Assembly (NCBI RefSeq): GCF_000344685.1 | Contig: NW_006920416.1 | Location: forward strand, 962,668-1,006,071 | Direction of reading: 5' to 3' | Source: Gloeophyllum trabeum ATCC 11539 | Lineage: Eukaryota > Basidiomycota > Agaricomycetes > Gloeophyllales > Gloeophyllaceae | Length of the DNA: 43,404 bases | Shown: positions 1 through 11,545 of the stretch, piece by piece | Position numbering within the stretch: position 1 is the first letter of the stretch | How the letters are laid out: every line of letters starts with the position of its first letter | The notes under the pieces: generated by a model | Seen by the model: only the letters and a program-made list of their open reading frames with translations | Database searches by the model: none | What the model was told of the DNA's origin: nothing | Position numbers and translations under genes: made by a program

Positions 1-588
1 GAAATTTATTCCATGTTTTTATGACTACATACAAGTACTATAGCTATGCTCATCGTCGGCGACGACGACGACGGGCCTACTGACGAGGTGCCGGAAAGGC
101 GGGACGCAGCCTCGAAGAAGCGGCGCGCCTATGTCACCAGACACGTGGCGGTACGCCCTAGGGTTGGGGTCTGCTACCAGACTTCTACCCGGACCGCTGC
201 CGGAAGCGGCAAGGGCATGGTGGTTGACAGGGAAGACAGCGAGGACGGGGTGTCGAGCAGAGTAGCGGACGGCCTTATTATACTAGCGTAGGCGGTGACG
301 TGTACTGTATGTAGACCGATGCTCGAGCGTTGAAGTCAGAGGGGGCGAGGTGGGGTACCCAGGGGGGGCGTTCAGGTGGGGTGGCAAAATAAGGTTTTCA
401 AGACCCCTTGGTCTCGCGTCTTGGGGCGTAGTCCCAAGTCTAAGGCGTCTCGCTTTTGGCGTCACTCGGGTGGCCAGATCGTGCACCCAACCCCTGTTAG
501 TGTCTCCGATGTACCTCTAAATGTAATATAAAATCGGAGACGCTGCGAGTGCCTACACAATCTTTTTCTGGGCTGAACGGTGAACTAA
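1..588. other. No gene supported (window start)
   Basis: Short open frames exist on both strands, but none shows recognisable domain sequence, splice-joined continuity or similarity to a family I know. The last part is the probable 5' flank of the protease gene that begins at 589. A gene end from outside the window may lie here, but I cannot support one. Confidence 0.4.
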
Positions 589-2604
589 ATGAGGTGGTCG
601 ACGTTCTCCCTAGTTGCTTTCTTATTCTCTCAGTGCCATAGCGCCTGTGCTCTGAAGTTACCTCTTTTCACGAGGTCATTCTCAGCCGGGCATTCCTTCA
701 GCGGGAAAGATGTCAGGATCGGCATCCGGATTCACGACTACCATCGGTGACCCTAGCTCCGACTTCCAGCAGGATATTGTGGTAAGTCTTGTAGCGAACC
801 TTTGACGTCACTTCACGCATGTTGAGTGCCTGCTTCTAGTATACAACTACTGTCAAAGTCGGAGGAGTCGGTAATTAGCTGATTCTCTGACCTTCTGTGG
901 GACATCATCATTGACACGACGGTATAGATGTCCTCGTGCAACTAGACACCGGTTCCTCTGACCTCTGGATATACTCACCGGATAAGCAGCCAAAGCTGAC
1001 CCACACGACTTCATTTGATCATGCCAACTTGACGTACGGCATTGGATCCGTTGCCGGGAGGATTGACTTCGCTGAGGTAGAAGTTGGTCCATACACGATC
1101 CCCTCGCAAGGTCTGCCACCCTTTTCGACGCAACTGGCTGTCGCAGAGTGCTGATTCATGATTCTCCAGCTTTCTTGAATGTCAACGCAGTACGTGGAGC
1201 ACGCTGAGCTTTGCAGCCGACTTGATCATGACCTGCCAGCTAGTACGACAACGAACCGCTCTTCACCCTGGGGATATACGGCATATTGGGCTTAGCCTTC
1301 GACCAACTGTCTGGGATCGCAACAGGTCTCGAGTCCGTTTGGGGTAATACGCTAGGCCGCACTGTCTTGTCCAACATCTTCCATCAGAACACCTCCCAGC
1401 CTAACTTCATCAGTATCCTCATCGGACGCAATACTGACATCGAGAATCCCAACAACGGTACCTTCACGATCAGTGAGTACGCCGATGGTACGAGAAGGTC
1501 GCGCAGACGCCTAAGCTGCCAGTCGCTCTGCCGAAGGGAAAGTTATTGGATTCGCCACCTCGCTGGAATATCATTTTGGGCGAGCTCACGGTCAATGGGA
1601 AGTCCTTTGACTTTAACACCCTGGACTCCAGCGATCCATCAACTCCCAAGGGCAAAGCTGTCGCAAACCTTGACACAGGATATACATTTGGCCCCATCGC
1701 CAAGACCACGTTAGATTTCATATATTCTTCAATCCCTGGAGCCGTGTACAGCGAAGTGGACTCCCAGTGGGTGGTGCCTTGCATGGGCGCCGCTAACGTT
1801 TCATTTAATTTTGGGTAGGTTTCCCCATATCTGCAGTTTTGAGGGAAGTTCTGACGACGGATTCGACCTCACAGAGGCCAGGAAATAAGCATCCATCCAC
1901 TTGACCTCACATCCATTCAAGTCCTCTGGGCCCCTAACGGAACGAACGCGACTGTCTGCCAGAGCGCCTTTGTTGCTGCAGCGCATTCCCGCGCTTTACC
2001 AGGTATCGATCTCCTGCTCGGTGATGCCTTTTTGAAGAACGTTTATGCTGTGTGAGTGCTACTCCTGTTTGCGATCGAGTCCCACTGGACTCACGCGCAG
2101 CCTCTATCTAGATTCGACTTCGGCGACTATGTCCAGCCTGAAGACAGTTTAAACGTTACCGACCCATACATCCAGCTCCTTGCCACCACGACTGACACGG
2201 CGGATGCACATAAGGATTTCCAGTACTCGAGATCCCAGATGCTGAAGAACCTGCCCCCTACCCTGACTCCCGACGAGTACATCACGCTGCTCAACTCCGT
2301 TCTCGCCAACAGTGAGACATCGTCCGCTTCGAAAGGCGGCAACAGGGATGCTGAGCTGCTCAGTGCCGAATCCGCTTCGTCGTCAGATCCATCCGGCTGG
2401 AATACAATTGCGAAGAAGCTTGACCACTACGGGCCTGCGGTGCTGGGCTTGCTCGCAGGAAATTTATTAATTGGTGTTATCCTCGCAGTCATCGGCATAA
2501 GCTTGTGCGTCCGCCGAGGGGTGGGGGTGAAGCAGGGACCGTCTATACGGACGGTTAACGCTAGCTACACACCTGTCCGACTGCCTAAGGGTAACAACGT
2601 ATAG
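589..2604 (+). CDS. Membrane-anchored A1 (pepsin-like) aspartic protease, two apparent frame breaks
   Basis: Secretory aspartic peptidase. The start at 589 gives a hydrophobic signal peptide (MRWSTFSLVAFLFSQ). Joined exons carry the first catalytic motif DTGSSDLW, the flap tyrosine region (NLTYGIGS) and the second catalytic motif LDTGYT near 1672-1686. The C-terminus (about 2440-2510) is a single hydrophobic helix followed by Arg/Lys, so the enzyme is probably tethered at the plasma membrane or wall. Introns that restore the protein: 782-839, 871-927, 1111-1169, a GT-AG intron at about 1189-1242, 1815-1874 and 2052-2111. Odd: the signal-peptide frame and the mature N-terminus (MSGSASGFTTTIGDP, from 710) differ by one base, and I found no GT-AG intron that fixes it. 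A second 1-nt shift lies near 1482-1490 (expected ...ADGYEKV). These may be assembly indels or signs of a decaying gene. Family is certain; integrity is not. Confidence 0.88.
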
Positions 2605-2871
2605 AGATTAAGCACACCCTACTTACCTAGCAAGGGACGTCCCATCTGCGATCGCCGATGGACAGGTCCTGCCAAGGGTGTGCGAGCACCATGTAGTGCA
2701 TACTCCCTCATTCCCCCTCGGACACTTATTTATGAAGGAACAATAGTATATTACTGATAGTCAGTTACCCTATGTCATCATGTGGTTGGCGTGGCTAACA
2801 GTAGGATTCCCAAAGTCAACAGAGTGAACAATCGTATTCATGAACACAAATGTCTTGAACAACTGTACCTC
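2605..2871. other. Convergent 3' intergenic region
   Basis: The protease (+) and TRAPPC11 (-) end towards each other here. The stretch is short and fairly AT-rich and presumably holds both 3' UTRs and polyadenylation signals. No further coding signal was seen. Confidence 0.5.
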
Positions 2872-5800
2872 TCATGGTAGAACGAGGATTGTGGGTACAG
2901 GGGGCCTCCTATCGCTTTCAGAATCAGTCGAGTCCATGCTGCGCCTGGCGTACATCTGATCTTCGCCGCCATCTGTGCCTCTACCCTCCCATCGTATGTC
3001 AATCACTTTCACGGATTCACCCTCAGTATCGGTCTCTCCAGGAACTGCGTTCCTACCCGCAGCAGCCTTTCGTCTGTCTATGACCTTGATATTGGGTATC
3101 TTGACGAATCCACACTCCAGAGGAATAAGCTGCCACAGGATGGTCTCCTCAGCTCCCGGCAATAGGATCGGTAAGCGTCCGCTCCGGAGTCCAGCAACTA
3201 TGAAGCCATCTGAGGGCTCTGGCTCCAGCTGGACGGTGATATTGGCGGATCGTGATACTTGGCCGTTGCGAACCGTAAGACGCAAGGGCAAGGGACTATG
3301 TAGCCTGGCTGTGGAAGGCACGTCGACTAGTGCAACCAATCCGTCTCCTGGTGGCTGTAATGATGGCATAGGGAACCGAGATACTGACGCCGGTCCGGAT
3401 TCACCGTTCGGAAGGATCCTGGAATGCATCAGCGGCTAGCTTTACCCAATAGCAGCCCAGGAAACCTCACCTCCTCCAGAATACTTCGTAGTTTGCGGGC
3501 TCAGGCACCGGATTCTCTTCGTAATTTTCATCCTCGTCCAAAGTCAGGTGCAGCCGAGAGATAACACGATATTCGTCACCAGGTAGCCATTCTGGCAAAG
3601 GATCAGCCATGCTCTTGAGTGACGAATCATATGTCTACATACCGGTATTCGTGGTATCTTCTTCGCAAAGTGAGGTATCAAGCACTTTAGCTATCATGTG
3701 CCCCTAGTCAAATATTAGCATGTGAACTATGATCATTGAGAATACCTTACCTTCCTGTGCAGCGTAACACGCTCGATACTGAGACCCCAAGGTCCCACAC
3801 ACTCGAGGGTCGTCGCCACGACCGCGTGGATACCATGGGCTCTTGTCAAGAAGTCGGCATCTGGGGCTGAGATACTGTCAATATCTTGACTTTCATCGAG
3901 AGTCCTTCTGTATGTGACTTCATGGTTGACCTTGATAGCCTCCACCGTCGGAACAATCAGTGTATGCAACTCCTCGCTTGTATCTAACGACACACTTGAG
4001 TCGGTAGCTGGGGATACAGGACTCTTGGGTTCCGTTAGACTTGCAGTCGAACGAGACTGAATAGATATATCCAGCATCCTGTCTCCCGGTGCACACGTGC
4101 TTGTCAGATATAATGTCTTGAAGACATTGACACTAGGGGCGAGAATGCCGAAGGATATGCCTTTGATGAGGCTACTTGACTCTTCTTCGCCAAACCTAAT
4201 GTGATCCTCTGTTCCGGCCAAGTCAGGGCCATTCCATGGGGCGCTATGTTGTGTACACACCGGCATCATCCAGTTCCGTTGGGTGCAGTAAGGCATCTAT
4301 AACCACCTCGAGTTCCCGGCCATCAATATTTGTGATATCGATGGTGATAGGATATTCTTCGTTAAGGTATGCTGGCTCCTGGTGATGCAAGCGTATTCGG
4401 AGCTGATGAGGTTGATACCGAATTCTAAGGAAAGATTCTAGGCTCGTTAACCCGTTCCAGAAAAGGGGTACCTACGTCACGAATGAGTACTCCAGCCTCT
4501 GGAGAGGAAGATATCGAACTGGATCTAGTGACCACAACCATCTCGGGTTGGGAACGAATGACACTCGTGCAATATTTGGGTCGAAAGGTATTTCAATCCA
4601 CCAATTACCCTCTTTCAAGGCCAACACTACTCTGCAGATCTACCATTGCCAACGGAAGGGATGTGGTCAGAGAAAGGATCAGGGATCAGAAGCACTATCA
4701 CTACCTTGATGACGGTGGGGATGGGGGCCTTGACGTTCCCAGTAAGTACTAAAGCTTCACCCGGATGCCAGCGCAGGTGCGTAGTGACTTCCTTCCCGCT
4801 GGCCTCCATTTCGTACTCGGGTAAAGGAACGTGACCCAAGTCTACCCGTCTCACATGACCTCGCCCCTCGCGTGCCTCCGGCTCGGTGACGTGTTGGATT
4901 GTGAAAGACGGGGCATCTCCCGAGAAGAAGACAGATAGTGCCGTGAAAGGCAAAGAGGCGATAGAAATACCAGAGGGCGCAGTGAGGGTAAGCTGGAAGG
5001 CCACCTCTTCCTCAACTGTAGCCTCCGATTTCCAGAAGACAACTTCAGAATCAACTGAAGATATGGTATGTCACTGGGACGGGCTCGTGGCAATAGCATA
5101 TGGTCACGTACATATAGGCTCAGATTCAGACAGATCGACCACGACTGCTTCGTCTGAGGAAGAAGGTGCTGTGCTCTACCAAGGTCCTGTCAGCTCTGAG
5201 TCTCGAATAGCTGTTGGATGAGCTCACCTGCATGACTGCAAGAAGATCTTCAGCAAGTTCGGAGGAATCTTCCCTGTCAAGCTCGGTACCTGCATCGATA
5301 TTAATGGGTTGAAACGGGAATGAATCACATAACGGATGATCTTCACCATGCCCAATCATCTCAATTAGCAGCCTCACGCTCAACTCCACATCGCCGAGTT
5401 GCTGGGCGCACCGATACCACGTCGATAGCAGGGGCGCCATCATTGATCCCCAGCTTTCGCGGCGATAGGTCTTTGCGATGCGCTCGAAGAAACTAGGGGC
5501 CTGTCAGTGTCATAACAGCGGTTGCACCATGATAAGCATACCGAACAGCCATGTCAAATTTGCCGGAGTCATAGTATGTCTGAGCTATCCGATACGCGAT
5601 GTAGAGCGTCTGCCGGCCCTGGTTCTGGGTATTCGCTGGTGCATATTGTTTGAATAACTCGTAGGACTTGGTATATAGCTGGAGAACCATCAGGTACGCA
5701 TGCTGTCAGGACGAACGGAGTTCTCAAGGACTTACCTCCAAGATTATGGTCAAGTGGTCAACTTTCTTCTCGTTGGTATAGCCGGGAGGCACGGACCGAG

Positions 5801-7655
5801 GTTCCTGAGGCAGCATTGTTACTATTGACTACTTTGATGCATCGGCTGAAGACTCACCTCGTCCTCGGAGACGGCCAGGAACCGCTCTCGGCGCCTCTCA
5901 GTGCACCTCGCCGCAGTGTAGTAATAAAAGCCGGGGTGCTGGAGTGTATGGCTGGGATTCACACCCAGTGACCGCATCGCATCCATCTCGACGCCCGGCT
6001 GTCCCGCTGAGGTGGTAGGTGTGGCGGCGGAAAGCGCCGGCGCCGGGCGATGGCTCGGGATCTTGAGGTTCGCTCTGATCCCTTGTTCTAGTAACTCGGC
6101 GAGGATGCGGTATCTGGAAGCTATCAGCAACTTCCTCGGGTGCGTGATCGGACAGCAACTGACTGTCGAGCCATCCAGCTCCAGAATTCGAAGGTGTCTT
6201 CGCCGATACCCCAGCTCCTTGACAGATCCGAGAACTTGCGAACATGGGAATTATGCTGGGATAATGCTAGTGCATGTTCTTCATTATACAGGTACAGCTT
6301 GCATATCTGTAGGCGCATCCGTCACATACGTCGCTCAGTTAGGGACCCTACTCTGCTCACCTTCACATTTATACAATCCGCCAACACCTTCGCTTCGGCC
6401 CATCGTTTGGTGCGAGCTGGCAACATGGAGGCCAACCCGAACATGGTGACTAACATCTCATATGCATCCTGGTAATGTCTTCGCGTGGTCAGCCGAGTAA
6501 AGGTGGCTATGAAGGGCCGTACTTCAGAGCTACTTCTTCCTCGCCCCGGAACTCTGCAAAGCACGCCATCTTATATTCATAACGGACAGTCCAGCCTTCT
6601 GACCTCAGCGGACGGGGAGCGCCAGCAGAACCTAAGGGAGACAGCGCAGAGGAAAAGGAGGTACCACTTTGCGTATGTCGGTTTCGTTTGCGTCGCACGC
6701 GTTTCGAGTGAGATGTGTAATACTCGATTGCCGGGTCCCACAAAGCTTGCTGCAGGCTATGGCAGTACATGAGCCTAGTCAAGATCATCGGGCGTGTATC
6801 CCGCCCACCTCTGAACGAACTCATTCAGCTCCGCAGCAGTGACTGGGCTCAAGACAAACAACGACGCCCTAGAGTCCAGACCGCTTTGCCGTCGTATGTA
6901 GGTCAGACGACTGTCCAGGGACGGATCATCTGCGCAATGTATATTTGTCTTGAGTTCTCGGTAGACGGACTACGCAACATACCTAGCATTTTCCGGCTAG
7001 CCATCAAAACCACAGTTAGTTTAATCCCTCTTTCTGAGGTGCTCTTCTTCCGCTGAGCGATCTCCGCCGAGAGCTCAGTGTCTCTGTGCCGTTCCTCCTG
7101 CTCTCTCTCGCGCTCTCGGTCCGCATCTGGCGGATCTAGTGGTGACTTAGGAGTCTGTGCTGGATGCTCGTATAGTCGCATGAACAGCACGAATACCGAG
7201 GGTACGAGGGTGGTATGTTTGCGAATCCATATCGGTGCAATTAAGCCATCCGGATATAAAGGCGAGGTCGGAGTCAGCGGGGACAGAGGCGAGTGGGCAA
7301 CATGGGATTGCTGTTCGTCCGGAGGGTATATCTTACGCGGGGGGAACCGTACTTCCTACACACAACTTAGGTTCATGTACGCAGACTCAAGGCTCATGCA
7401 CGCGACATACTAACGTACTTTGTCGACTAGAACGACTTGAAAGGTCTTTGACTTCTCATGCTGCCACACAGCAACTTTGCGCTGGGAGACTAGTGCGTCT
7501 CTCAGTCTGGTCGAAAGCGTCACGAAGGGATCTTGAGTCTTCGGCGCGGGAGAATGAGGTGCTGCTGGAGACTTGGGTGCAGCAGCTGGCTCCAGGCCAG
7601 CAACGAACATAACAGGCGCAAGCTGCACCAAGAGTTCAGGTGGGTACGAGTTCAT
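2872..7655 (-). CDS. TRAPPC11: TRAPPC11 (foie gras / Gryzun) trafficking subunit
   Basis: Subunit of the TRAPP tethering complex in ER-to-Golgi and autophagy traffic. The start at 7655 gives MNSYPPELLVQLAPVMFVAG. Conserved blocks follow in order: DPFVTLSTRLRDAL, PDGLIAPIWIRKHTTLVPSV, ELSAEIAQRKKSTSERGIK (7355-6983), RSEGWTVRYEYKMACFAEF, EDTFEFWSWMARQ (about 6306-6164, foie gras domain), ELFKQYAPANTQNQG, DSGKFDMAVR, then beta-rich Gryzun-type segments such as YLTSTCAPGDRMLDISIQSR and SANITVQLEPEPSDGF, ending ...TILVLP. At least 15 short introns; most can be placed exactly (e.g. 7418-7356, 6982-6930, 6808-6757, 6522-6479, 6360-6307, 6163-6114, 5857-5805). One join, around 4628-4707 (...PTVIK to VVLALKEGN), cannot be made in frame with canonical sites, suggesting a 1-nt indel. 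Family call is strong from the continuous match along the whole gene. Confidence 0.93.
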
Positions 7656-8192
7656 TCTGTTAGACAAGCATGGAGCTTCGCAGAGTTGTAATTCACGATT
7701 CGGGTCGCATAGGTCGACTGAAGCGCGTTCCAGCAATCGGCGAAACGATAGAGAACTTTCAGAATTTTTCGCGCAGGCAGCCGAGCCCGGAAAGGTAATT
7801 ATACCCACTCGGGTCCACAGTGCACCACGACTCACCACTCTTGTTTTGATCATTAGCGGAGCAAAATTGGTGATACCCTACTCCAATAAGTAAGCCGTGG
7901 AGCGGCTGCTGAGTGCGGAAAATCTCAAACTTCTCTATCGTTTCGCCGATTGCTGTCAGCACGAGGTTACACTGCCATTAGCCTGCTACTGACTGTGGGA
8001 ACTTTGGAACAGTGATCAAGGGCTTTACAAAACTACAGCCTTCTGACGACCTATTAACCGTGATCTGAGACTAGGGATGTTTGATACATTTCATCGTGGG
8101 CATATCCCTACATTACATCGGTTAATCTAGCATTACATCGCTCTATTAATGAATCGTTATTTCCAAGTCCACGCTAAGCATGCTACTCCTCT
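7656..8192. other. Intergenic: TRAPPC11 5' side / ABC transporter 3' side
   Basis: Contains the probable TRAPPC11 promoter and the 3' UTR of the upstream ABC transporter, both on the minus strand. An open frame at 7759-7962 (-) lacks family features and looks accidental. Nothing else supported. Confidence 0.5.
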
Positions 8193-11014
8193 CTATGCCT
8201 CCCCGTGCGTTGCAGTAACCCTCTCACCAGTGGCAGCAGTGAGCTGCGCAGCCATTAAAGCTCGGAAGCGAGTGCCCTCTTGAGCCACCTGCATCCCCAA
8301 CCACATTCAGCGACGCCCAAGCCAGTGACAGCGGAGGGAGACTCACGAGCTCGTTGAACGTCCCGGATTCAGTAATCCGGCCGTCCTCCAGAACCACGAT
8401 TCTTTCCGCCCGAGCGATCGTCGACAGGCGATGCGCCACTATTAGGCACGTCGTCTGTCTCGAGAGCAGTATCCTGTCAATCGCGTCGTTTACCCGGTGT
8501 TCTGAGGTCGCATCGAGGGCACTCGTGGCTTCGTCCAGCGCAAGGATCGCCGGGCGCTTGAGAAGAGCGCGGGCAATGGCCAAACGTTGCCGCTGACCTA
8601 AACGATCCAATTACTGGGTCATGATATCATCTTCACGGTAGATCAACTTACCCCCACTTAAACTCAGTCTCCCGACTATCAACATATCAGCACGAGAGAT
8701 AAAGGGTTGGAAAAGAGGGACAACATACTTGGCGTATCAAAGCCTTGAGGCATCCCCCAGATGAACTCGCAGTTCGCCTGCCGCGCAGCCTCCTCGATTT
8801 GTTCGCGGGTGACGGTTTCATTCCCGTACGCGATATTCGAGGCGATCGTACCCGTAAACAGGACCGGATCCTACCGGACGTGCAATGTCGGTCATTTCGC
8901 ACTGGTGTAAGTATGACAGAAGAACCCACCTGGGGAACAACGCCAATCACGTTTCGCCACGACGTTGGGGTGAATTCTCGTATATCTGGGGAGATGGGTC
9001 GTCAATAACTATATGAACCGAGAGCACAAGAGATCCCACCTTGCCCATCGAACGTTACCTTTCCCTTGACAGGATCGTAGTACCTCAGCAGCAACGCATG
9101 CAGACTCGACTTTCCGCTCCCGCTCTTGCCGCTACCAGCCCAATCAGCTTTCCTCCAAAAATAGCAACGTATGCCAACTCACACGACAGCGATGCTCTCC
9201 CCGACGCGGATGTCCAAATTGAAGTCCTTCAGGATCTCAACCCCACGCCGACTCGGATACTCGAACGTGATATGCTCGAACTTCAGCGGGCCGCGGCGAA
9301 GAGGGTTGAGCTCCACGCCCGAGTACGGTGGGATAGCGGGGTTGCGGTCCAACAGCTCGAATATTCGGGTGCCCGCGCCAATGCCTCGCATGATGGAAGA
9401 CTGAGAGGATAACCAGTCTTTCTCTGCGAACACAGGACAAGATCGGGACTACTTACAAAGAAGGAGCTGCGGTGGGTCGGACGTCTAGTCAGATGAGGAA
9501 AACATGACTGGCAGGAAATATTACGTTAACATCTGCATGCCGCTCCCAACGTATACCGTGTACAGCAGCAAGCTGGATAGATCGCCGACAGAGATTGCAC
9601 CGCTAGACACCAGCGTCCCGCCTGTGCCATTGTCCAGAGATTCAATGGGATATTGGCAGAATGTTTGCACTCACCATACCCTAGCAAAGCCAATAAGGTA
9701 ACGTTGCCACTCCAGCCGGTGCTACCAAAGAATATGGCACTCGCTACGGCTTCCCGGCGCTGCAGGCCGAGCACGTCGAGCACGCGCTGGTGAAATTTCT
9801 GCTCTTCTTGCGGGGCTGCGTTGAAGGCTTGCACCGTACGAAGAGCCGAGAGCGCTTCTTGTGCTACCTGCATGGGTTTACTACCGTGTTAGAAGTATAC
9901 GGAAATGCGAGAAGTCGTAGGACCTTCGTCATTTCACCGAGGGCCTCTTGTGTCTGGTTGGAGAGACGCTTCAAGTAGCGACCGTAGAAGACCTATTATC
10001 TGAAAGTTAGATTGCATCCAAGAAGTCCACCCTTCACGACATACAGCACCTAGCGAGACCGGAGGGACGACCGCGAGCATAAGCAAGGTAAGTTTAGGCG
10101 AAATGTAGAACATTGCCCCAACTACGGGTCGCCATGGGTGAACTCAGGTGCTTTGCTATAAGGGACAAATACCGACGTACGTCCCACTCCCGACATGACT
10201 ATCGCACGCAAACCATCCGACAGGTTCTGAGTTATACTTACGTTCCCGGCATGAAGGTCCTGACATAGTGGGGAGTTGGCATCGCACGTACCTTTCACCG
10301 ACAATACTGCTGTCCGCATTCAACCTACTAAGCACGTCGCCCTCACCCTTCTCCACATACTCGACCTCCTGTCTCAGCGCAGCCTTGTATGTGCTCTCCC
10401 GTAACCGCGCCACGATCCTCTGTCCGGAGAGTCGCATAAGCACGACCCGACCAGCATTGCACAGCGAACCGGCGGTGAATAGGACAAGCAGGAGAGCGGA
10501 TGCTTGACCTAGTGTCAAGCCGTAGGGTATTTGCTTTGCTACGTCAGTATGAGTCAAGGCAGTCGATCGTAGTACCTACTGGGCTCGTGGACGTGAAGTA
10601 ATCTATTAGCTTTCCAACTGTTAAGGGAATACTCATAGACACCGAGGAGGAGACCAAAAGCAATCCAACGGCAATTCCGAGTGGCTTCCTCTCCGCCTTT
10701 GCGAGGGCCACGATTTTACGGAACGAAGACGCTGTTTCCGGTGTACTCTGCAGGGCTGGCGGTAGGATGCGAGATAGAACACCGGGTTTTATCGTTCCAG
10801 GTTTTGTGGGAGGAAGGGGGTCCAACTGTCCATTCTTCTGCTGATGCGTCGATTCGCTAGCATAATGTCGTACATAATCCAAGACGCGTCCTCTGGCACG
10901 CAGGCGGCCACCTGGGTTTATTGGCCTGGAAAGCAGCTGGGCATCTATGGCCCAGGACGAGTGCCGACAGCGGAGCACTGTCCGAGCTGTCAGCAGCAGC
11001 GGTGTAGAAAGCAT
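8193..11014 (-). CDS. MDL1: Mitochondrial ABC half-transporter, MDL1/ABCB10 type
   Basis: Half-size exporter of the inner mitochondrial membrane (one membrane domain plus one ATPase domain, acting as a dimer; the family exports peptides or related substrates from the matrix). The start at 11014 gives a basic, Ser/Arg-rich leader with few acidic residues, as expected for mitochondrial import. The membrane domain includes [32 protein letters not shown] and the loop [15 protein letters not shown]. ATPase motifs: Walker [10 protein letters not shown] (about 9110-9140), Q-loop [17 protein letters not shown], signature [16 protein letters not shown], Walker [14 protein letters not shown]-loop IVAHRLST. 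After a last intron the true C-terminus is [17 protein letters not shown]...HGEA with the stop at 8195-8193; reading straight through that intron gives a wrong tail. About a dozen introns. MDL1/ABCB10 is favoured over ATM1 from the membrane-domain sequence. Confidence 0.9.
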
Positions 11015-11545
11015 AAGCAGACAGTGTCAGTGTCGAGGAAACATAGAGTCTTCTCCAGTCGATTTGTTCTCCGGCCGTGCAACTTCGTCCAGATCACGAC
11101 ATACGCCAAATGTGGCGATGACATAACTGGAGGGGCACGTGACCCCTCGGAAGCAGACGTGTCCGACTTCTTTCGCACGGATAGGAAATCTCGGACTTGC
11201 TCCGGCTGCGTTCCAAGTTGCTACCGTCAGGACACTCTGCAACTTGCATGCAATTCTGAGCTGCGTTCAGATGAGTCGATGACTGTTTTATCTCAGGTAT
11301 TTTTTTCTTATTTTATATCTTAAAGGGCAGTGTTGATTTAACACTAATGGCGGACCGAATATGAGAACTTTGACTGTTCCCGCGTTACGTCGCATGGCAG
11401 AAGCCCTATGACCCGTGTCGCTACCTGAGACTGAGAACCATGTATCAATACACCGGGCCGCTAGGGACGTTTCTAGTGGTATATAACGAGTAATGGACCA
11501 ACTCGCAACAACCACACCTCGCGGTATATTTCTCGACTCTGCACC
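11015..11545. promoter_or_regulatory. Shared divergent promoter region (ABC transporter / GH28)
   Basis: Roughly 530 bp separate the divergent starts of the mitochondrial transporter and the secreted polygalacturonase, so both promoters must lie here. A TATA-like tract (gtatataacg, near 11480) is about 65 bp upstream of the GH28 ATG. No specific operator was recognised. Confidence 0.45.

Noticed and set aside
7759..7962. N-terminal extension of TRAPPC11 upstream of 7655
   Set aside because: The open frame continues upstream, but the conserved protein begins at MNSYPPELL and the upstream part has no family-like sequence.
8224..8330. ABC transporter C-terminus ending in ...GCAAHCCHW
   Set aside because: Splicing (GAGCTC|gtgagt ... 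gatgcag|GTGGCT) gives the family-typical [17 protein letters not shown] and a stop at 8195-8193.
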